Shown piece after piece: positions 12,218-23,299 of a DNA stretch of 64,000 nucleotides (position 1 is the stretch's first letter; every line of letters begins with the position of its first letter). A program made the position numbers and the translations under genes. Below the pieces are notes generated by a model, which ran no database searches, was not told the DNA's origin, and was given only the letters and a program-made list of their open reading frames with translations. This stretch comes from Platycnemis pennipes (taxonomy: Eukaryota > Arthropoda > Insecta > Odonata > Platycnemididae), in assembly GCA_933228895.1 (NCBI GenBank), contig OW121846.1, positions 42,798,107 through 42,862,106 of the forward strand, read 5' to 3'.

Positions 12218-12558
12218 AAGCAAAAGTCTAATGGAGGGCTACCTTGTGCTGGCAAAATTAAAGACACTCTTTTGAATTTCTTAATGAATGGCATACTGCT
12301 GATGTTTGACACTATTTTGCCTTAGTAAATGTTAACCGATTGGAAAAAATGCATGTCCTGTAGTATACATGAGATTGGTTAAATAGGAATATGAAGTTTA
12401 CTCTAAATCCGGCGAATAAATCTTTGGAAGCAAATAATTAACGTAACACACTAAATATTTAGGCGTTCCATTGCATGAAACTGATAGCGAGATTTAGTTC
12501 TAGATGCGTAGTCACTTGTTCTTCCCATAACATTCCGTGATTTTTATTATTGCCACAT
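12218..12558. other. Nothing recognised
   Basis: A+T-rich sequence between the putative splice donor and a LINE remnant; no ORF or repeat motif seen. If the upstream donor is real, this is intronic. Confidence 0.35.
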
Positions 12559-13340
12559 CGTCATCATCATCATTGGTCAACAGTCAAAGGATTCGTTTGA
12601 CGCAGCTTTTCACATGATTCTTTAATCAGCCAACCTTTTCATTGTGACGTAAGTCTTCTCTTTTATATACCTCATAAACTGTTCCATGTATCTCATACGA
12701 GACCTGCCTTTTCCAATCTTTCCGTTCACTTTTCCCTGGACGATTGTCTTCACCAGGCCATCGTGTCTCAAGATAGAGCCGATTAAGTTATCCCTTCTTC
12801 TTTTTAGAGTTGTTAGAAGACTTCCCTTTTCTTCACTCATCTAAGGACTTCCTCGTTACTTACTCGGTCGATCCATTAAATCTTCATCATCATTCTGTTG
12901 CACCACATTAAGAATGCTTCTACGCTTTTCTTATCCATTGCTGTCATCGTCCATGCCTCACTGCCGTAGAGAAACATATTTCAGATGTATGTTATGATTA
13001 ATTTTTCCTTATTTCTACGCTTGTATTTCCAGCTGTTAGTAGATTCTTCTTTTGACAGAATGCTTTCTTTGCCATGGTTATTCTACTAACTATTTATTAC
13101 TTGCTTCCTCCATCGTTGATTACTCTGCTTCCTAGATGACAGAACTCTTTCACCTCATCAAGTTTTTGATTTCCTAGTTTCACATTGGTTTTAGCCTCTT
13201 ATTTCTTGCTGCATACCAATATCTTAGTCTTCTTCTTATTCATCTTCAGCTGCTATCTGGCCAATTGTCCTTTCCATGGTTACTAGATTCTACTTCAGAT
13301 CCCTCTTTTTGGTCCAGATTTGATCACAGCTACTTGCTTT
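12559..13340 (-). pseudogene. RTE-like LINE, 3' fragment of reverse-transcriptase ORF
   Basis: On the minus strand, broken frames read in order MNKKKTKILVCSKK, KLGNQKLDEVKEFCHLGS, MAKKAFCQKKNLLTAG, FLYGSEAWTMTAMDKKSVEAF, WIDRVSNEEVLR, then LLTTLKRRRDNLIGSILRHD and MRYMEQFMRYIKEKTYVTM (12840-12622). This series is the C-terminal region downstream of the RT catalytic core in RTE-like LINEs. The copy is 5'-truncated and carries stops and shifts. Its 3' end is a short (ATG)n run (ATCATCATCAT near 12561), the usual simple-repeat tail. A related copy lies at 61376-61862. Confidence 0.85.
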
Positions 13341-15713
13341 TTATATCGTCACATCAAATAGTTTTAATTTAATTCAAATCGCATTGATATTAAAACTGTG
13401 CTGAGTGAAAAATCCAGGCTATTTTATTAGCACTACTAAATGGCCAGAGTAGACGGGAATAAATTTCATTGCTGTTGATGAAAATAGTGAGTATAATATT
13501 TTATACTACGGCAGAAATGTTATTACATTGGATGTTGGCCATAGTGGAATAATGCCCCATGTGAAAATTCATATCGTTCAGCAAAGGACAAAGAGTTGGG
13601 TAACCAAAGGATCTTCGACCAACTTTTCAATGAAACATCATACTAATATAAGGATAACCAATAAGCAATATAATATCAGCCGTTTCTGCGCTTTAATCAA
13701 AAATTCCACCAAAAGTACTTTAAAATGTAGTGGTCACAACCAGTTAAGGATGTCCTAAGAACCATGTAGTACAAGACAGGATTTAATAGGATAAATGGAA
13801 GCAGGGTAGATAAAGAAATGAGAAGCCAAGCAGGAAGCAAGTGCTCACACAGCGCAAATAGAGGGTCATTAACTTTTATTAACCTTCGTGTTATTCTCGA
13901 GTTTTAAGCTTACGTCAGCCTTTATAAAAGAAATAAATGCCGGCCTTTAAAACAATTCTGCCTTCCTTTCTCCGAAAATATGCTAAAGCTCAATTAATGT
14001 ATCCCTATTGCACAATCATCGCATATTAACCCAACATATCTGTACATTTAGCCCACTAATCTATCCTCCTTAAGCACAGACTCAAGTGTAATAATTACGG
14101 ACAATTATCATATTTTACGCAAATCTGAATTTTTTCTGAGGGATATTTTTTTACAAATAAAATAATATAAATGTGTAAACTCATTACGCGGCCTAATTCT
14201 CGAGGACAGGTTGAGTTTTAAAAAGAGTTAATGACCCCACACTCACGCTAATGAATGAGCAGTCCCACTCTTCTCTACATGCGACTGTTGAAAGTGAGAA
14301 GGAGCTTTAACGAATTCCGACACTTCTCTCGGTTTCTGAGAATTTTTTCCATTTCTTCAGCTCCTGCTACCGTAAATTCCCCTTTTCTCGCCCATACCGT
14401 GCGAACACAGTCTATACTGAGGGGTATTTAGGCCGTATATCTCAAAAAGTCGATAACCAATACTAAAAGCTCAGGTGGTGAATATGTTTAGAGAATGAAA
14501 ACATATTAGTTTCAAAATTTTTAGGCCAAGAATATCGAAATCATGATTTTATTCAATTATCGTAACAGGCGATAAATTGCAGCCGTAATTAGCAGTAAAA
14601 TAACTGGCAATTATGTGACAACTTCACTGTCAGATGTAAATCTAATTCTGTGAGCCTACAGAAGGGTCAAAAGTCATTCAAACGCGGGTTGTAAAAACTA
14701 AAATCATTACGCTGAACAATCAGTTTCACTCGAAAACAACCAAGTTTCGCGCGTGAAGGGTGGAAGTCTTCCATGGTGATAGGAGGAAAAAATTCAATTT
14801 TCTAAGTGTTGAATGTTTTAAACTCAGTACGACCACCCTCTCAATGCAGTTAAATCATCATTAGGCCTAGGTAATGAAGTAGTTACGACATATCAATGGC
14901 CTCAGTGCATTAAAACCATTATAAATAGGACATTTGCCTTTGTTTTTTCTAGCATGAAATGCCCATGACCTAATAAAGCAGAATGAACAAATTCCACGTT
15001 TTTACACCGAAAGCAGAAGATTTCAAGTCTTAGAAGTTTCCCCCTCTGTCTAGGAGACAGGCGACAAATAACGAGAGCTACATAGCTATAATTTGACAGG
15101 GGTAAAGAAACCTAGGAAGTGATATTCCGTGCGTAAAATACCTACTCCTTCATTTTCAGTGGCAAGAGACGGTGTTGATTTTTGATGGCACCATACTTTT
15201 CGGACAAGAGGAAGCAGTCCCAAGGGGGAGATGAGTTCCACTCGCGGAAATGAAACGGTCGGCAGTGGCAGTCGTCCTTCCCTCCCGAACGCAGCTTCAA
15301 ATGTCCCTCCGAGGTTGCTCTCCTCCGAATTCTCTTCCTCTGTGACTTTCCCTCTGGCTACGGCAATATTCCCACGTACATGGGTACCGTATTTGTGGTG
15401 CACTTACACGGACCGTGAGGGTATCGAATGGGTCAAGGGTTGAGCCCAAAGTTTGATATTCGATATGAAAACGAAGTCCGCTTTCCTGGACCGCCTGATC
15501 TGGGTGGCGATGGGTTGATCAAAGTGTTAGGGCCCCACTTCTTTCAAGAGGGAGTTTGTGAACGGTTAATAACCCTGGATAGTGTCACTGAAAAAATGAA
15601 ATTCGAGGAAATACCGGATGTTTACGCCAATATAAAAATCTGGGTTATATTTAAACTAAATAACTTCAACACTTGCCTCTGATCTTTTGTTGTTGTGGAA
15701 ATTGGGATTGACA
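13341..15713. other. No gene recognised
   Basis: About 2.4 kb. The frames at 13528-13758 (+), 15086-15403 (-) and 15231-15443 (+) have no recognised domain. The part at 15200-15460 is relatively CpG-rich and could be regulatory or exonic, but no splice-consistent coding exon could be built by eye. Confidence 0.4.
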
Positions 15714-15717
15714 TTAA

Positions 15718-16350
15718 CCCTTAATAGGTCACGCTCGGTCTTAAAGACCGTGTTGATTAATTAAATGCAAAAATTTAAAAGTAGTGTTCTTTGCTTGTCT
15801 CTTCTTTTCATTACCTTATTTCTAAACCTTTTTCTACAATCCAGCAAAGTATTAGGACTGCTTGCACTGAAAATGCGGTGCAATAATTTTTTGAATACTG
15901 ATGGTCGTTAGTTTCTAGCAAGTAACGAGAGATGACGTTACTGTTTCATCTCTTGGCACGATATCTTACTGTTAATCTTTCGCAGAGGGATTGCTACTAC
16001 ATGGTATTATATTGTTCATAATGGTATCTATAAAAATATTAAAATTGATGTTAATTTAAATGTATATATTTTCAATTCTTATAAGTTACACTTGCTATCC
16101 TCGGTTTTCCGTAGCTCGTATTTGCTATGGAAATTATTATAAACTATAAAAATGTCACATAATTACTTTCTAACAGTCAGATCATTATTTTATTTATTTT
16201 TATCAAGTCTCTGCATCATTAATCACAATTACGCTCCAAGTCATCCTTAATATGGATAAAAAGAACGTGCATTGCCCAGTTTATTATACACGGTTTTTTA
16301 GACCGTGCGTGACCTCTCCCGTTGAAATATACCGCGGGACCTATTAAGGG
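15718..16350. mobile_element. TTAA-type MITE (piggyBac-like), 633 bp
   Basis: It begins CCCTTAATAGGTC (15718) and ends GACCTATTAAGGG (16350), a 13-bp terminal inverted repeat. The left flank is TTAA (15714-15717) and the right flank TTAG, as expected for a slightly decayed piggyBac-type target duplication. A palindrome follows each end: CGGTCTTAAAGACCG (15736-15750) on the left and CACGGTTTTTTAGACCGTG (16289-16307) on the right. The left end lacks 27 bp found on the right, between two AGGTC copies. No transposase remains. Confidence 0.8.
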
Positions 16351-16354
16351 TTAG

Positions 16355-17282
16355 AACATTGCGAAGGGAAAAATAAAAAAAACCCTAGGAAAATGGAAGG
16401 AACATTATTCTGCATCCTTCAACTTACGGCGATAAATGCATTATTTGCGCAAATTATAGAAATTGCCTCAAAGTAGCGCAGCAATGAAACGAAAAGCATT
16501 AAACCTTTATGTACATTACCGGTGGTAATTCTGTGATAAAATAATAACTTTCCGCATTTCCGACTATTTTGTCGTATTTCCTTTCAGTTTCATCGGCAGC
16601 GTGTTACTAGTAACTCATTCTGCTTTTCCTTTGGACATCCGATTACCTAGTGCCGCAGGCGACTGATTTACCCAGTTGTCTAGGATGGCGTTTGCAATGA
16701 AGCCCGGTGGATTTTTGGCATGCTACTAATTACACGGACTAATTCAGCTCCGTTGATTTTACCAGCCTGGCAGATAAACTTGAAACGGGGTGCTTTAGTG
16801 CTTCTCCCCACCGATAATTTGATTGGAATAAAAAAGGGAAACTCCGCTTTTTATCGAGGCCATGCTAGCAGCCATCTCACCAAGGGTGAAAATTGCTCGA
16901 GCGAAAAATTTCTCCGTGTCACGACCCTAGCGTTTAATTCAGGAGCTGGCATGAGGACGGGCCGTTTAGACATCTTCATGCGGGATTTAAAGGGGAAGCG
17001 AGGGGGTGAGAGGAAAGGGGGCTGAGGGGGTAGGAGAGAGAGAGAGAGAGGCAATGTGAACACGGGGTAGAGGGTGAAGAGGAACGGCCTTCATACTCGT
17101 GTCCGACCAGCCGGTGAAGCATGGGTGAGTCTCGAAGGAAGGAAAAACGAGTGGGTCGTGGGACTTGAAGCACAGTGCCAAACCTTTTTGCTTTCCGCAC
17201 ACAGCAGAGTAGAACAGACGTCATGACAAGGATTAGGAAGTACGTACGGGGGCATTCAACACCCCGGGAATTTTCTTGAATA
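16355..17282. other. No gene; short GA repeat
   Basis: The frame at 16720-17025 (+, 101 codons) and its antisense partners have no recognisable domain. A short (GA)n microsatellite lies at about 17034-17049. Confidence 0.4.
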
Positions 17283-17790
17283 TAAAGGTATAATAAATAG
17301 AATTGCAATTGATATTACTAGAGCAATTACTCCCCCTAATTTAATAGGAATGGATCGAAGAATAGCGTTGGCAAATAAGAAATATCACTCTGATTGAATA
17401 TGTACTGGATTAACTAAAGGGTTGGCTTGGATAATGTTGTCTGGATGTCCTAGTATATAGGGGTTAATTAGTAATAAGAGAACTAAAGAAATGATTAATA
17501 CCAGAAATCCTATGATGTCTTTTCACGAAAAATAAGGGTGGAATGGAACCTTGTCTCTGTCGCTATTTAGTCTTACTGGGTTGGTTATTCGATCCAGTTT
17601 GATGTAAAAATAAGGGATGTACATACTATTGTGGCGGCTGCAACAATAAATGGTAAAGCAAAATGGAAGGTAAAAAATCGTGTTTATGTTGCATTATCTA
17701 CGGTAAACCCCCCTCACACTGTTTTTACTACTATAGTTCCTAAGTATGGGACTGCCGATAAAAGAGAAGAAAAGAAATTTATTCTGCAGT
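17283..17790 (-). pseudogene. cytb: Nuclear copy of mitochondrial cytochrome b (numt), partial
   Basis: On the minus strand this reads as the middle-to-C-terminal part of cytochrome b, the b-type haem subunit of respiratory complex III. With invertebrate mitochondrial code one sees SAVPYLGTMVVKTVWGGF, the haem-region [64 protein letters not shown] and [22 protein letters not shown] and ATA occupy Trp and Met positions, showing organellar origin. Nuclear decay is visible: a Leu codon has become TAA within NAT-TRF, and two small indels shift the frame near 17580-17620. Both ends of the protein are missing, and flanking DNA is not mitochondrial. Confidence 0.95.
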
Positions 17791-19539
17791 CGATGTGACG
17801 ATTCGAAGATTAATAAGATTAAAAGTCATTACATCCGCACTTGGAGCATAAGAGCAGAATAGGCTTGATTTTGATTATTGGCGAGGAAAAATAACTTTAT
17901 CAAAGTCCATTTTAGCTTAGCTATTTCAGTATCATTCTTTTTTTTCCAAAAGACACTTGCTAATTTATTACTTTCAGGAATACATATGATGGAAATATAA
18001 ATACCCCTCGTAAAGAAGCGGTAAAAAAGCATTAACAAGGCGGGAATATAAGATTTTAGGTAATCTTAGCATCACCACCAGACAATGATGAAGCGAGGGA
18101 ACCATCTTACGTTTCATAGCAGTAAAATTACTTTTTATGTGATCAAATGACTAAGGCTATCTTACAGCGTTGAACAAGTCGATGCCACGAAACATAGGAA
18201 AGGTGGCTAGATTTGAACCCTCATCCCTTGGTTTACGAGTGTCTCCCAATAAAATATTCTGTAGACTTTTTGTATTATTTGAACGTATATAAATACGACG
18301 CTTTCTTAAATTAATAATTCTAATTCCAAAACATCATAAAATTGAAGGTTACTTTAAAACCATTTGTGTTACACATGATTCTAATAAGACTAAATATGAA
18401 GTGACTGACGTAATAGGAAGAGCTAGATCTCTCCAGCTAGTTTCCAAAATACTGGCTTCATGATTTTATTAGCCATCATTCACGCCTAGATATCCAACAC
18501 GTTTCTAGCGAGGGGAACGTTCCAAGTTCGTGATGCGGAAGAAAGTGAGAGTCTTGTGCCTTAATAAATAACAACTCAGGATATCTATTTTAGTGATCTT
18601 CAAAAAAACACAGTGTCGGCCAAACGCAAGTTTCCTTGAGCTATAAGTGGTCATGGATGAAAAATCAAACACCCTATCTAGATACAGACGAGTGGAATGT
18701 TCGACCCTAGTGTCATATGGAGGCGTACATCTTAGCAAATGTGCCAGGTTTCAAAATGGTTTTTAGGAATTCAAAGAAGATATTAGCTTTTTTCTACTAA
18801 GGACCTTGTGAGACAACGCTGAAAGAGTAGTTTCAGGCAATAAACAGCACTCCAGTGTCCCAAACTTTGACGATTCGCAAGTGAAATTTTTGTCAATTCA
18901 ATTGCTGTCATGGTAAAGTCACTGCATAGCCATAGAAAAAAAATACAAATGCTCCTGATGCAAGCAACTTTAAAAGTTAACTAATGCTTTGATGAAAAAA
19001 GGTAGTCCACTTCAAAAAGCGTGATTTTAAGTGAGTGAGGTTTTTTTTACTAAAACACATGAAACGGGAAAAAGTTACTAATGGAGAATGGATCGGGCTA
19101 AGATAGAGGGATTTAAAAGGCAAGTGATCGCCGCTGTCATTGATAATCTTTACAATATCCGTCAAGGAGATTGCAGCGCGGGGTAAGATGTAACAATAAG
19201 GGTGGGAGCAGAGTGCACAAGGTTAATGAGAAGACCAAGTGATAGTTGACCTGTAAGCCAGGGGATTACAGTTGAGCTGAATGCCTTACAGGAACAGTAC
19301 GAGAGATACAAGAGCGTAGTAAATCAGGAGAAATACAGTGATGGTAATCTTCAAGAAATAAGAGTTAAAACAACTCACAACAATTGTAGGGCCCAGCCAC
19401 AAATAGGATAAGAACACAGTTTTATCAAAAAGCTAGAATTTAAGGCAGCATTTAGGACGAAGTGTGACATGGTAACAAAAATAAATATGGAAAGAATTTC
19501 AGTTTGGTGAGAAATTTTTCAGCAATAGAAGAGAGCTTT
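17791..19539. other. No gene recognised
   Basis: About 1.75 kb without a recognisable coding region. A B-box-like GGGTTCAAATC (minus, about 18211-18221) hints at a SINE remnant, but no A box is convincing. Confidence 0.4.
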
Positions 19540-20110
19540 GGACGAAATCATCGATACTCTATTTTAGGAAAATGGTTGGAGATGGGTTTGTTATAAGGGT
19601 GGTGCTGTTGTAGGATTGCGTGTTACGGGCCTCTGGGAATGAGGGCGAAAAAATTGGGGACGTTTGAAAAATGGATAGAGGAGAATTTAGAAGGCAGGAT
19701 GGACGAGGAAGAGGACAAATGAGGAGGTGCTGCGCATGTTTAGAGAGAGAAGAAAGTTACATGAGCAAATCAGGAGGAGGCAGAGTAAGATGGATGGAGC
19801 AAATAATTAAAGGCGATGGTTTACTGGAGGACGCTATATAAGGTGGAATACAAGGGAAGTGGGAAATATCGAGAAAGAGGACGAGCCCTATAAGCCCGAA
19901 GGGTGGCAGCACAAATGCGGAACTGAAGTGAAGCAGAATTTATTGGATAAGACGTACTCGCATAAGCCGAAAGAGAGTAGAAGTGAAACATGGGAAACAA
20001 ACCCTGATCGGAAGAACACCACCATTCTTATCTATAAGCTGATAGAAATTCAAACCATCAATCAATTTGTCCAATACCAATCAATTATGCACCATTATAT
20101 CCACCAATAA
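19540..20110 (+). pseudogene. RTE-like LINE, C-terminal ORF fragment
   Basis: Plus-strand frames give FEKWIEENLEGRMDEEED, then in a shifted frame RTNEEVLRMFRERRKLHEQI-RRRQSK, and a final frame at 19859-20110 with GNIEKEDEPYKPEGWQHKC. These match in order the tail of RTE-like reverse-transcriptase ORFs (AFEMW...TNEEVLRR...KRRR...LRHDGL). Similarity is weaker than for the 12.6 and 61.4 kb copies and it runs in the opposite orientation, so it is an older or different subfamily. Confidence 0.65.
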
Positions 20111-20629
20111 TGGAGAGGGCACCTGGATATCATTATTTATTATGTCGCTCATCGATAAGCTGAAATAGACTATAGTTTCAACCTTTTTTTTAATTATGGG
20201 AGTAAAGGATCCAACGCTGCAGTGTCCATATAGATTTTTATTTGACACCATAACGATTTTTATTTGTGTATTTATTTAGGGTTGGTTTGTTGAATTACAC
20301 TATTTTCGAGAAAAGGTTTTGAATCAAGCTTCAATTTACTCGTAAGCTAACCTTGAAAATGACGTGATATAGCGAAATTAAGTTAGAATGTTTTGCAAGT
20401 AGAACAAGCTGCTGGTACGAGATATGAAGAATGAGCGGGTAAGTTACGCATGGATAAGGCAACTGTTCTCGTGCAGAATTACTTTTTTTCCTTAACCTTT
20501 TTAGATCATCGTTTTGACGTTAGTTTCGGCACCGCCATTGAGAAAAAATTAAAATACTGCCGTATTCAGGGATACTATATTAATTTACACTCTACCTGGC
20601 CGTATTTTATATTTTTTCCAATGAAGCAT
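20111..20629. other. No gene recognised
   Basis: A+T-rich. The 85-codon frame starting at 20450 has no recognisable domain and runs out of frame with the repeat-encoded frame that follows. Confidence 0.4.
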
Positions 20630-21125
20630 TTTGTGACCGGCTTCCTTTCAAGGAGCCGGGTACAATCACGAGTTAAATGTGATGATCTGGGACCATGCCT
20701 CAGGTAGTCGCCAGAAGGATGTGTACCACCTCGGAAAGGGTCCTAATCCGAGACCATTTACCGAGTTCCGAGGCCCAACGCTGGCCTCTCTCATCGACCC
20801 AGGCGGCGGGGGGCTACCACAGCGAAAACTGACCGTTACGGTATAATTTAAACTTGAACAACTATGCCATGTTACAACATATACCAGTTTTCATCGTACT
20901 CCTGATAACTGTGCGATTAAGTACGTCTTTCAATCGTCGTTCTACAATGAAAAATAACATTTTTATAGAATTTGGTGAAAATACGATGAATGACTGCCGG
21001 AAAAATGGGAACCTCGCAGTCAACTGGAGGTGGGTCCGTGAAGTATGAATTTGTAGGGGTTTTTTTCTGACGTTTCCCTCATTATGTGCACGTATGTACA
21101 TACGTCTACTGAGTATTGTCCGCGA
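20630..21125 (+). repeat. Unclassified interspersed repeat, copy 1
   Basis: From GGCTTCCTTTCAAGGAGCC (about 20639-20657) to about 20924 this is about 90% identical to the reverse complement of 26620-26925. Homology resumes at about 21055-21115 (GGGGT..TTTTCTGAC... ACGTACGTCT), with some 130 bp present only here. A frame ending KLTVTV-stop (about 20640-20847) is open in both copies, with GSRQKDVYHLGKGPNPRP shared exactly. I cannot assign the family; a retroelement or DNA-transposon 3' region is likely. Confidence 0.75.
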
Positions 21126-21317
21126 TCGATTAAGAATTCCATGATGCAAGATTTTACGACGTTGTCCAACCTCTAAAATGTGGTTTTTATAAGTTACTTT
21201 CTGTTTGGCAATTTATCAAATGTATTATCACAGTAAAATAATTAGGCGAGGTATTTCTTGAACTTACAAGCTGTACACTTGTTCTTGAATTTCTTTTAGA
21301 CCTGGAGATTTATTTGG

Positions 21318-21420
21318 ACGTCATCTACAACTACATAATACTTGCGAGACACCTCAAAGGTGTGGGTCAGGGGGCCAGCTCTCACCAATATTCAATGCAT
21401 TGTATTCCACGAAAGGTAAT
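21318..21420 (-). repeat. LINE 3'-terminal fragment (CR1/Jockey-like family)
   Basis: CATCTACAACTACATAATAC followed by a GCGAGACACCTCAAAGGTGT block aligns with the 3' end of the LINE at 29460 (ACATCTACATAGTACCCTGC...GTGTGGCAGGGGGTGA). The degenerate TGTAGA tail lies at low coordinates, so the fragment is on the minus strand. Confidence 0.6.
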
Positions 21421-21544
21421 GAAATATTAAGTTAATAGGTATCTATCAACATGAAAATAACTTTCACGATGTGAGGTTTTCACCGAGTGATTTGCACGGA
21501 TTTTCCACGAATTTCATAGTCTGTAAATATTTGAATATTTAGTA

Positions 21545-21720
21545 ATTACTAAATACATCTTCGTAATACCCGGCGAGCCATCTCAAGTGTGTGTGGCAGG
21601 AAGTGAGCTCAAAAAGAGTGTGCTCGAAAGTCTGCATAGCGGAGTGGATGTGGCAATCCATTCCACACATTTGCCGGCCCGTTGCAGGTGGGTTGGACCA
21701 CACTCGACCGCGCGATCGAA
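21545..21720 (-). repeat. Second LINE 3'-terminal fragment
   Basis: ACATCTTCGTAATACCCGGC then GAGCCATCTCAAGTGTGTGT and GGCAGGAAGTGA belong to the same LINE tail family. The sequence continues into a CpG-containing segment (to about 21720) that does not resemble the 29.5 kb copy, so it may be another subfamily. Confidence 0.5.
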
Positions 21721-22071
21721 AAACTAATGTGAACTTCGGCGTTGCAAACGGTCGTAGCATAACTCATTCGGTTCGCACTGTGGAATCATTGTAGAGTTTC
21801 CGAATACAAGTTATTTGAGATTCTCAACGATGCAATTAACTTTTTCTCTACATATATTAAAAAAACGACCGAAAATGAGGGTCCGCAATTTTGTATATAT
21901 GTCTTTGGTAAGGATTTACAAAAATGTAAGTAGACTACATTAAAACAAAGATAAAAACTGTTTCATCTAATAACATCGCTTTTTATTCCAAACCTTTACC
22001 CATAAAGGTTCAGCCAGGAGTTGATTTTGAAAATGTCGTAAGAAATATAAGCGCCCACCATTTGAAAATAA

Positions 22072-22164
22072 ATCCATCTCGGTGAATGAAAATTTCGAGT
22101 AAAATATATCGCCACCGGCAGAATGTGTATAGTTCACTAGAAATTATCATTCGCCGAGATGGAT
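22072..22164. repeat. 18-bp inverted repeat with 57-nt loop
   Basis: ATCCATCTCGGTGAATGA (22072-22089) pairs with TCATTCGCCGAGATGGAT (22147-22164), 17 of 18 positions. Weaker complementarity (CATTTGA / TCAAATG) extends outward. It may be a small foldback element. Confidence 0.65.
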
Positions 22165-22681
22165 GTGATCTCAAATGAATCAGTGAAAAGGCTTTGAAAG
22201 TATGAATGCAACATATTGTATTAAATAATCCCATTAAAAAGTTGTGGCAAACGCTCGGGAGGCAGACATCGAATAATTAAATGCTTGATCGCTAAAAGCT
22301 TAAAGTAAATGCTAAAAGTCACGGATCACTGATAATCATCTAACTTCCCCGGGTTTTGATTGAGACAATGGTAGCAGATGTCGACTGAAGATTACCAAGG
22401 GAAAATCATACCGGAAATATGCGATCAAAGTTAAAAAAATAGGATTTATAATGAGTACGCATGTAATATTAAAACGGAAGAGCTGAGATACTTTTCATAA
22501 GGTGGCCAACCACCTTGGAAAAAAAGGTTCCAATGGATCACGAGAACTAGATTACCAAAATAGCCTTCCTAAAACTCCAATTGGAATTTTTAGGACGGAT
22601 GAACTTCGCACTTATGAATTTCGCACTTGTTTAACCTAGCTTGTAGGGTGTCTGAAAAGATCCTAACCCGTGTCCCGTTAA

Positions 22682-23075
22682 TGCCTTGCGGTACCGTTTG
22701 GTACCATTTGGAAGTGTATTCCTTAAGTTACTTTTATTCACATTTCTTTGAATTCCTTCTGATTTTTTTAGTTTCAAACCAATTTACATACGTTGAAGCA
22801 TATGATTCCGAAGATTCCGCTTTCAGTGAACCATAATTGACGCGCATACAGATGTTTGAAATAAGGGAATATTCAATGACCACCAAAAAACGATTTTTTT
22901 CATGCATTCATTCCTATTTTTAAAAATTTATCTTTTCCTGTCCTTATCTACGCAAGTTATGTTAAATTTTAATACATGTAGCTATAAGCTAGAGTATATG
23001 GTTTGGATTTAAATGTATTCATAGAAAATTTACAAAGTGTAATATATCTGTGGTACCATTTGATACCGCTAGGCG
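22682..23075. mobile_element. Candidate piggyBac-like MITE, about 0.4 kb
   Basis: The left end TTAATGCCTTGC (22678-22689) and the reverse complement of the right end, GATACGCCTAGC (23068-23079), are similar. Each is followed by a 16-bp near-palindrome: GGTACCGTTTGGTACC (22690-22705) on the left and GGTACCATTTGATACC (23052-23067) on the right. The left flank is TTAA; the right flank has decayed to TATC. It carries no transposase. Confidence 0.5.
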
Positions 23076-23238
23076 TATCCCATGTCATTTTTATGCGGGG
23101 AGTGAATTCATCCAGCCTTTTTGTTTCCACCCGATTCTTTTGCGGTATTATGTTTTTAACACTTTATAACATTGTAGGTATTTATTTAATTTTTCATTTT
23201 TTATCAATTATTATGTTACAATTAGTAACTTCCACCTC

Positions 23239-23291
23239 CGAGTCTCCGGCTAGCATCAGGTTTCGTTGCCGTCATAATTGCCGGAGACTCG
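23239..23291. repeat. 12-bp perfect stem-loop in R2-like 3' region
   Basis: CGAGTCTCCGGC (23239-23250) and GCCGGAGACTCG (23280-23291) are exact complements around a 29-nt loop. It lies downstream of the R2-like coding end on the minus strand, where such elements carry structured RNA recognised by their reverse transcriptase; that role is inferred. Confidence 0.8.
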
Positions 23292-23299
23292 AGAGGGGT

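Noticed and set aside
16720..17025. 101-codon plus frame as a host exon
   Set aside because: No domain, and antisense frames of equal length across the same interval; not supported.
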